Source: Agrobacterium tumefaciens str. B6 (GTDB taxonomy: Bacteria; Pseudomonadota; Alphaproteobacteria; Rhizobiales; Rhizobiaceae). Taken from it: a DNA stretch of 64,000 bases. Each line of letters begins with the position of its first letter. The first letter of the stretch is position 1. The position numbers and the translations under genes were made by a program. Below are positions 62,841-64,000 of this stretch, piece after piece. The notes beneath the pieces were generated by a model, which made no database searches, was not told the DNA's origin, and saw only the letters and a program-made list of their open reading frames with translations. The stretch spans positions 50,008 through 114,007 of the forward strand of contig NZ_LMVK01000013.1 of the NCBI RefSeq assembly GCF_001541315.1, written 5' to 3'.

Positions 62841-62854
62841 TTGATCCTGCGCAA
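62841..62854 (+). promoter_or_regulatory. FNR/NnrR hybrid box upstream of the ABC transporter
   Basis: TTGATCCTGCGCAA combines an FNR-like TTGAT half and an NnrR-like CGCAA half, 105 bp before the binding-protein start. It is the last of the TTG-N8-CAA sites and suggests the transporter belongs to the low-oxygen set. Confidence 0.5.
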
Positions 62855-62959
62855 AGAGCACCCGCTTGCAAAATGTCATTTCCGGGTTGGTGACGCTCCG
62901 GGCCGCAAGGCTGGTTGTGCGGCATCGGGGCGCTTCCGGCGCGAACAAGGATCAGGACC

Positions 62960-63946
62960 ATGGCCCATCATCTCACCCGTCGTCAGGCTCTTTCGGCCCT
63001 TTCCGGTTTCACGGTGGCGACGCTTGCCGCACCGCATATTCTGAAAGCGGAGACACCGCTCACCTTTTACGGGCCTCCCGCCGCGCCGTCCGCCGTGCTG
63101 GCCCATGCCGTAAAAGGCGGGTTCCTGAAGGACGTTGCGCCTGAGGCCGTCTTCAAGGCCTGGAAAACGCCGGATGAAATGCGCGCGGCCGTTGCCTCCG
63201 GCTCCATGGGGGCGGTGGTGATGCCGAGTTATGGCGCCGCCAATCTCCATAATCGCGGCCTCGGCCTCGGGCTGCTCAACGTGCTGACCACGGGTCTGCT
63301 CTGTATCGTTTCGAAAGACGAGACGCTGAACTCCCTGAAAAGCCTTTCCGGCAAGACGCTCGCTTTGCCGTTCAAGAATGATATGCCCGATTTCGTGCTG
63401 CATCGCCTTGTTGCCGAAAACGGCCTGAAGTCCGGCGACATCAAGCTGGAATATGCCGCCTCGCCGCCGGAAGCCGTGCAATTGCTGCTGACGGGCAGGG
63501 TGGATGCCGCGTTGCTCAGCGAACCGGCCGCGACCGCTGTGCTGATCAAGGCGAAGTCGTTTTTCATGACCGTCCACCGCACCATCGATATCCAGCAGGA
63601 ATGGGCCAAGGTGGCCGGCAAGGCTGAAATCCCGCAGGCCGGCCTCGCCTTGACGTCGCAAGTTCAGCAAAAGCTCGGCAAGTCCGGCATAGAGGCTCTA
63701 CAGGCCGCCATGGAGGCGGCGCTCGCCAGCGCCATGGCCGACCCTAAGACGGCGGCCGATGCCGTCGCCGAAGCTCTGGGCTTTCCGCCTGACATCATCG
63801 CTGCCTCCTTCCCGACTAGCCATCTATGTGCGCTGAAGGCGAGTGCTGCGCGTACCGATCTTGAGGCGTTTTACGATGAACTCGCCAAGGCCGACCCCGC
63901 GATCATCGGCGGTCGGCGGCCGGATGACGGTTTTTATCTGGTGTAG
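62960..63946 (+). CDS. NitT/TauT-like ABC transporter substrate-binding protein
   Basis: 328 residues from the ATG at 62960 (AAGGATCAGGACC); the frame upstream to 62915 is open but would hide the export signal. The N-terminus HLTRRQALSALSGFTVATLA is a twin-arginine signal. The body is a SsuA/THI5-like binding fold (PSAVLAHAVKGGFLKDVAPE, MRAAVASGSMGAVVMPSYGA, AVQLLLTGRVDAALLSEPAA). Such proteins bind nitrate, sulfonates, pyrimidines or small aromatic acids; the ligand is unknown. A permease gene begins 5 bp later. The Crp/Fnr-type box and location suggest a role in anaerobic growth. Confidence 0.85.
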   Translation: MAHHLTRRQALSALSGFTVATLAAPHILKAETPLTFYGPPAAPSAVLAHAVKGGFLKDVAPEAVFKAWKTPDEMRAAVASGSMGAVVMPSYGAANLHNRGLGLGLLNVLTTGLLCIVSKDETLNSLKSLSGKTLALPFKNDMPDFVLHRLVAENGLKSGDIKLEYAASPPEAVQLLLTGRVDAALLSEPAATAVLIKAKSFFMTVHRTIDIQQEWAKVAGKAEIPQAGLALTSQVQQKLGKSGIEALQAAMEAALASAMADPKTAADAVAEALGFPPDIIAASFPTSHLCALKASAARTDLEAFYDELAKADPAIIGGRRPDDGFYLV

Positions 63947-63951
63947 CAGGC

Positions 63952-64000
63952 ATGAACCGCATTCTCGAAAGTCTTGGCTGGATGGGCCGCTATCTCTGGG
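63952..64000 (+). CDS. ABC transporter permease (3' cut by window)
   Basis: Only 16 codons are in the window (MNRILESLGWMGRYLW), starting with an ATG 5 bp after the binding-protein stop, with AGCAGG just ahead. Position after a NitT/TauT-like binding protein predicts the permease; the visible residues alone cannot confirm it. Confidence 0.55.
   Translation, partial: MNRILESLGWMGRYLW

Overview
The window looks like a piece of the secondary (linear) chromosome of an Agrobacterium-type Rhizobiaceae. This is inferred from gene content and order, not from a database search. It is GC-rich and tightly packed. It carries the end of a type VI secretion hcp operon of the Agrobacterium layout (clpV, hcp, amidase immunity, amidase, vgrG), rhizobial families such as DUF1402 and BTLCP proteases, several LacI-regulated sugar ABC systems, a glucoside 3-dehydrogenase-like cluster typical of 3-ketosugar metabolism, and a nirK-type partial denitrification island.

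Layout. (1) 1-10.2 kb: T6SS effector end, with clpV (5' cut by the window), hcp, a Tae4-like amidase with its periplasmic immunity protein, vgrG, a DUF2169 adaptor, a DUF4150/PAAR-like effector with a C-terminal HNH-like toxin, and a large putative immunity protein. A decayed copy of an adaptor/effector junction follows at 10.0-10.2 kb. (2) 10.3-20.8 kb: GGDEF-EAL protein, a run of three phosphatase-family genes behind a long palindrome, a LacI regulator, a TerC/CBS membrane protein with a structured leader, DUF1402 and a BTLCP protease. (3) 20.8-28.2 kb: a CUT1 sugar ABC operon with a sugar-phosphate-isomerase-like protein and a Gfo/Idh/MocA oxidoreductase, facing a LacI regulator across a 16-bp palindrome. 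(4) 28.2-33 kb: unknown exported protein, SDR/LysR pair, hydroxynitrile-lyase-like cupin and an IS110-family element. (5) 33.2-45 kb: a CUT2 sugar ABC operon with twin LacI operators, its LacI regulator, two isomerase-like TIM barrels (one exported), a Gfo/Idh/MocA oxidoreductase and a GMC dehydrogenase/small subunit/cytochrome c set. (6) 45-57.3 kb: nnrR, nirV, nirK, nnrS, two DUF2249 proteins, norDQBC, norFE, a 51-aa membrane peptide and nnrU. (7) 57.3-62.8 kb: ubiX, ubiD, a DUF488 protein, ubiT, ubiU, ubiV and an unknown partner. (8) 62.9 kb to the end: start of a NitT/TauT-like ABC transporter.

How the genes fit together. The denitrification and quinone blocks appear to form one low-oxygen/nitric-oxide regulon. 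TTG-N8-CAA sites, mostly with TTGC/GCAA half-sites, lie ahead of nirK, nnrS, a DUF2249 gene, norC, norE/nnrU, ubiD, ubiT and the last ABC transporter, while nnrR itself has an FNR/FixK-like site. This would couple nitrite and NO respiration to oxygen-independent ubiquinone synthesis. The sugar clusters fit uptake of a glycoside, oxidation at C3 by the GMC enzyme feeding electrons to cytochrome c, and cleavage or epimerisation by the isomerase-like and Gfo/Idh/MocA proteins. I saw no tRNA, rRNA or CRISPR array.
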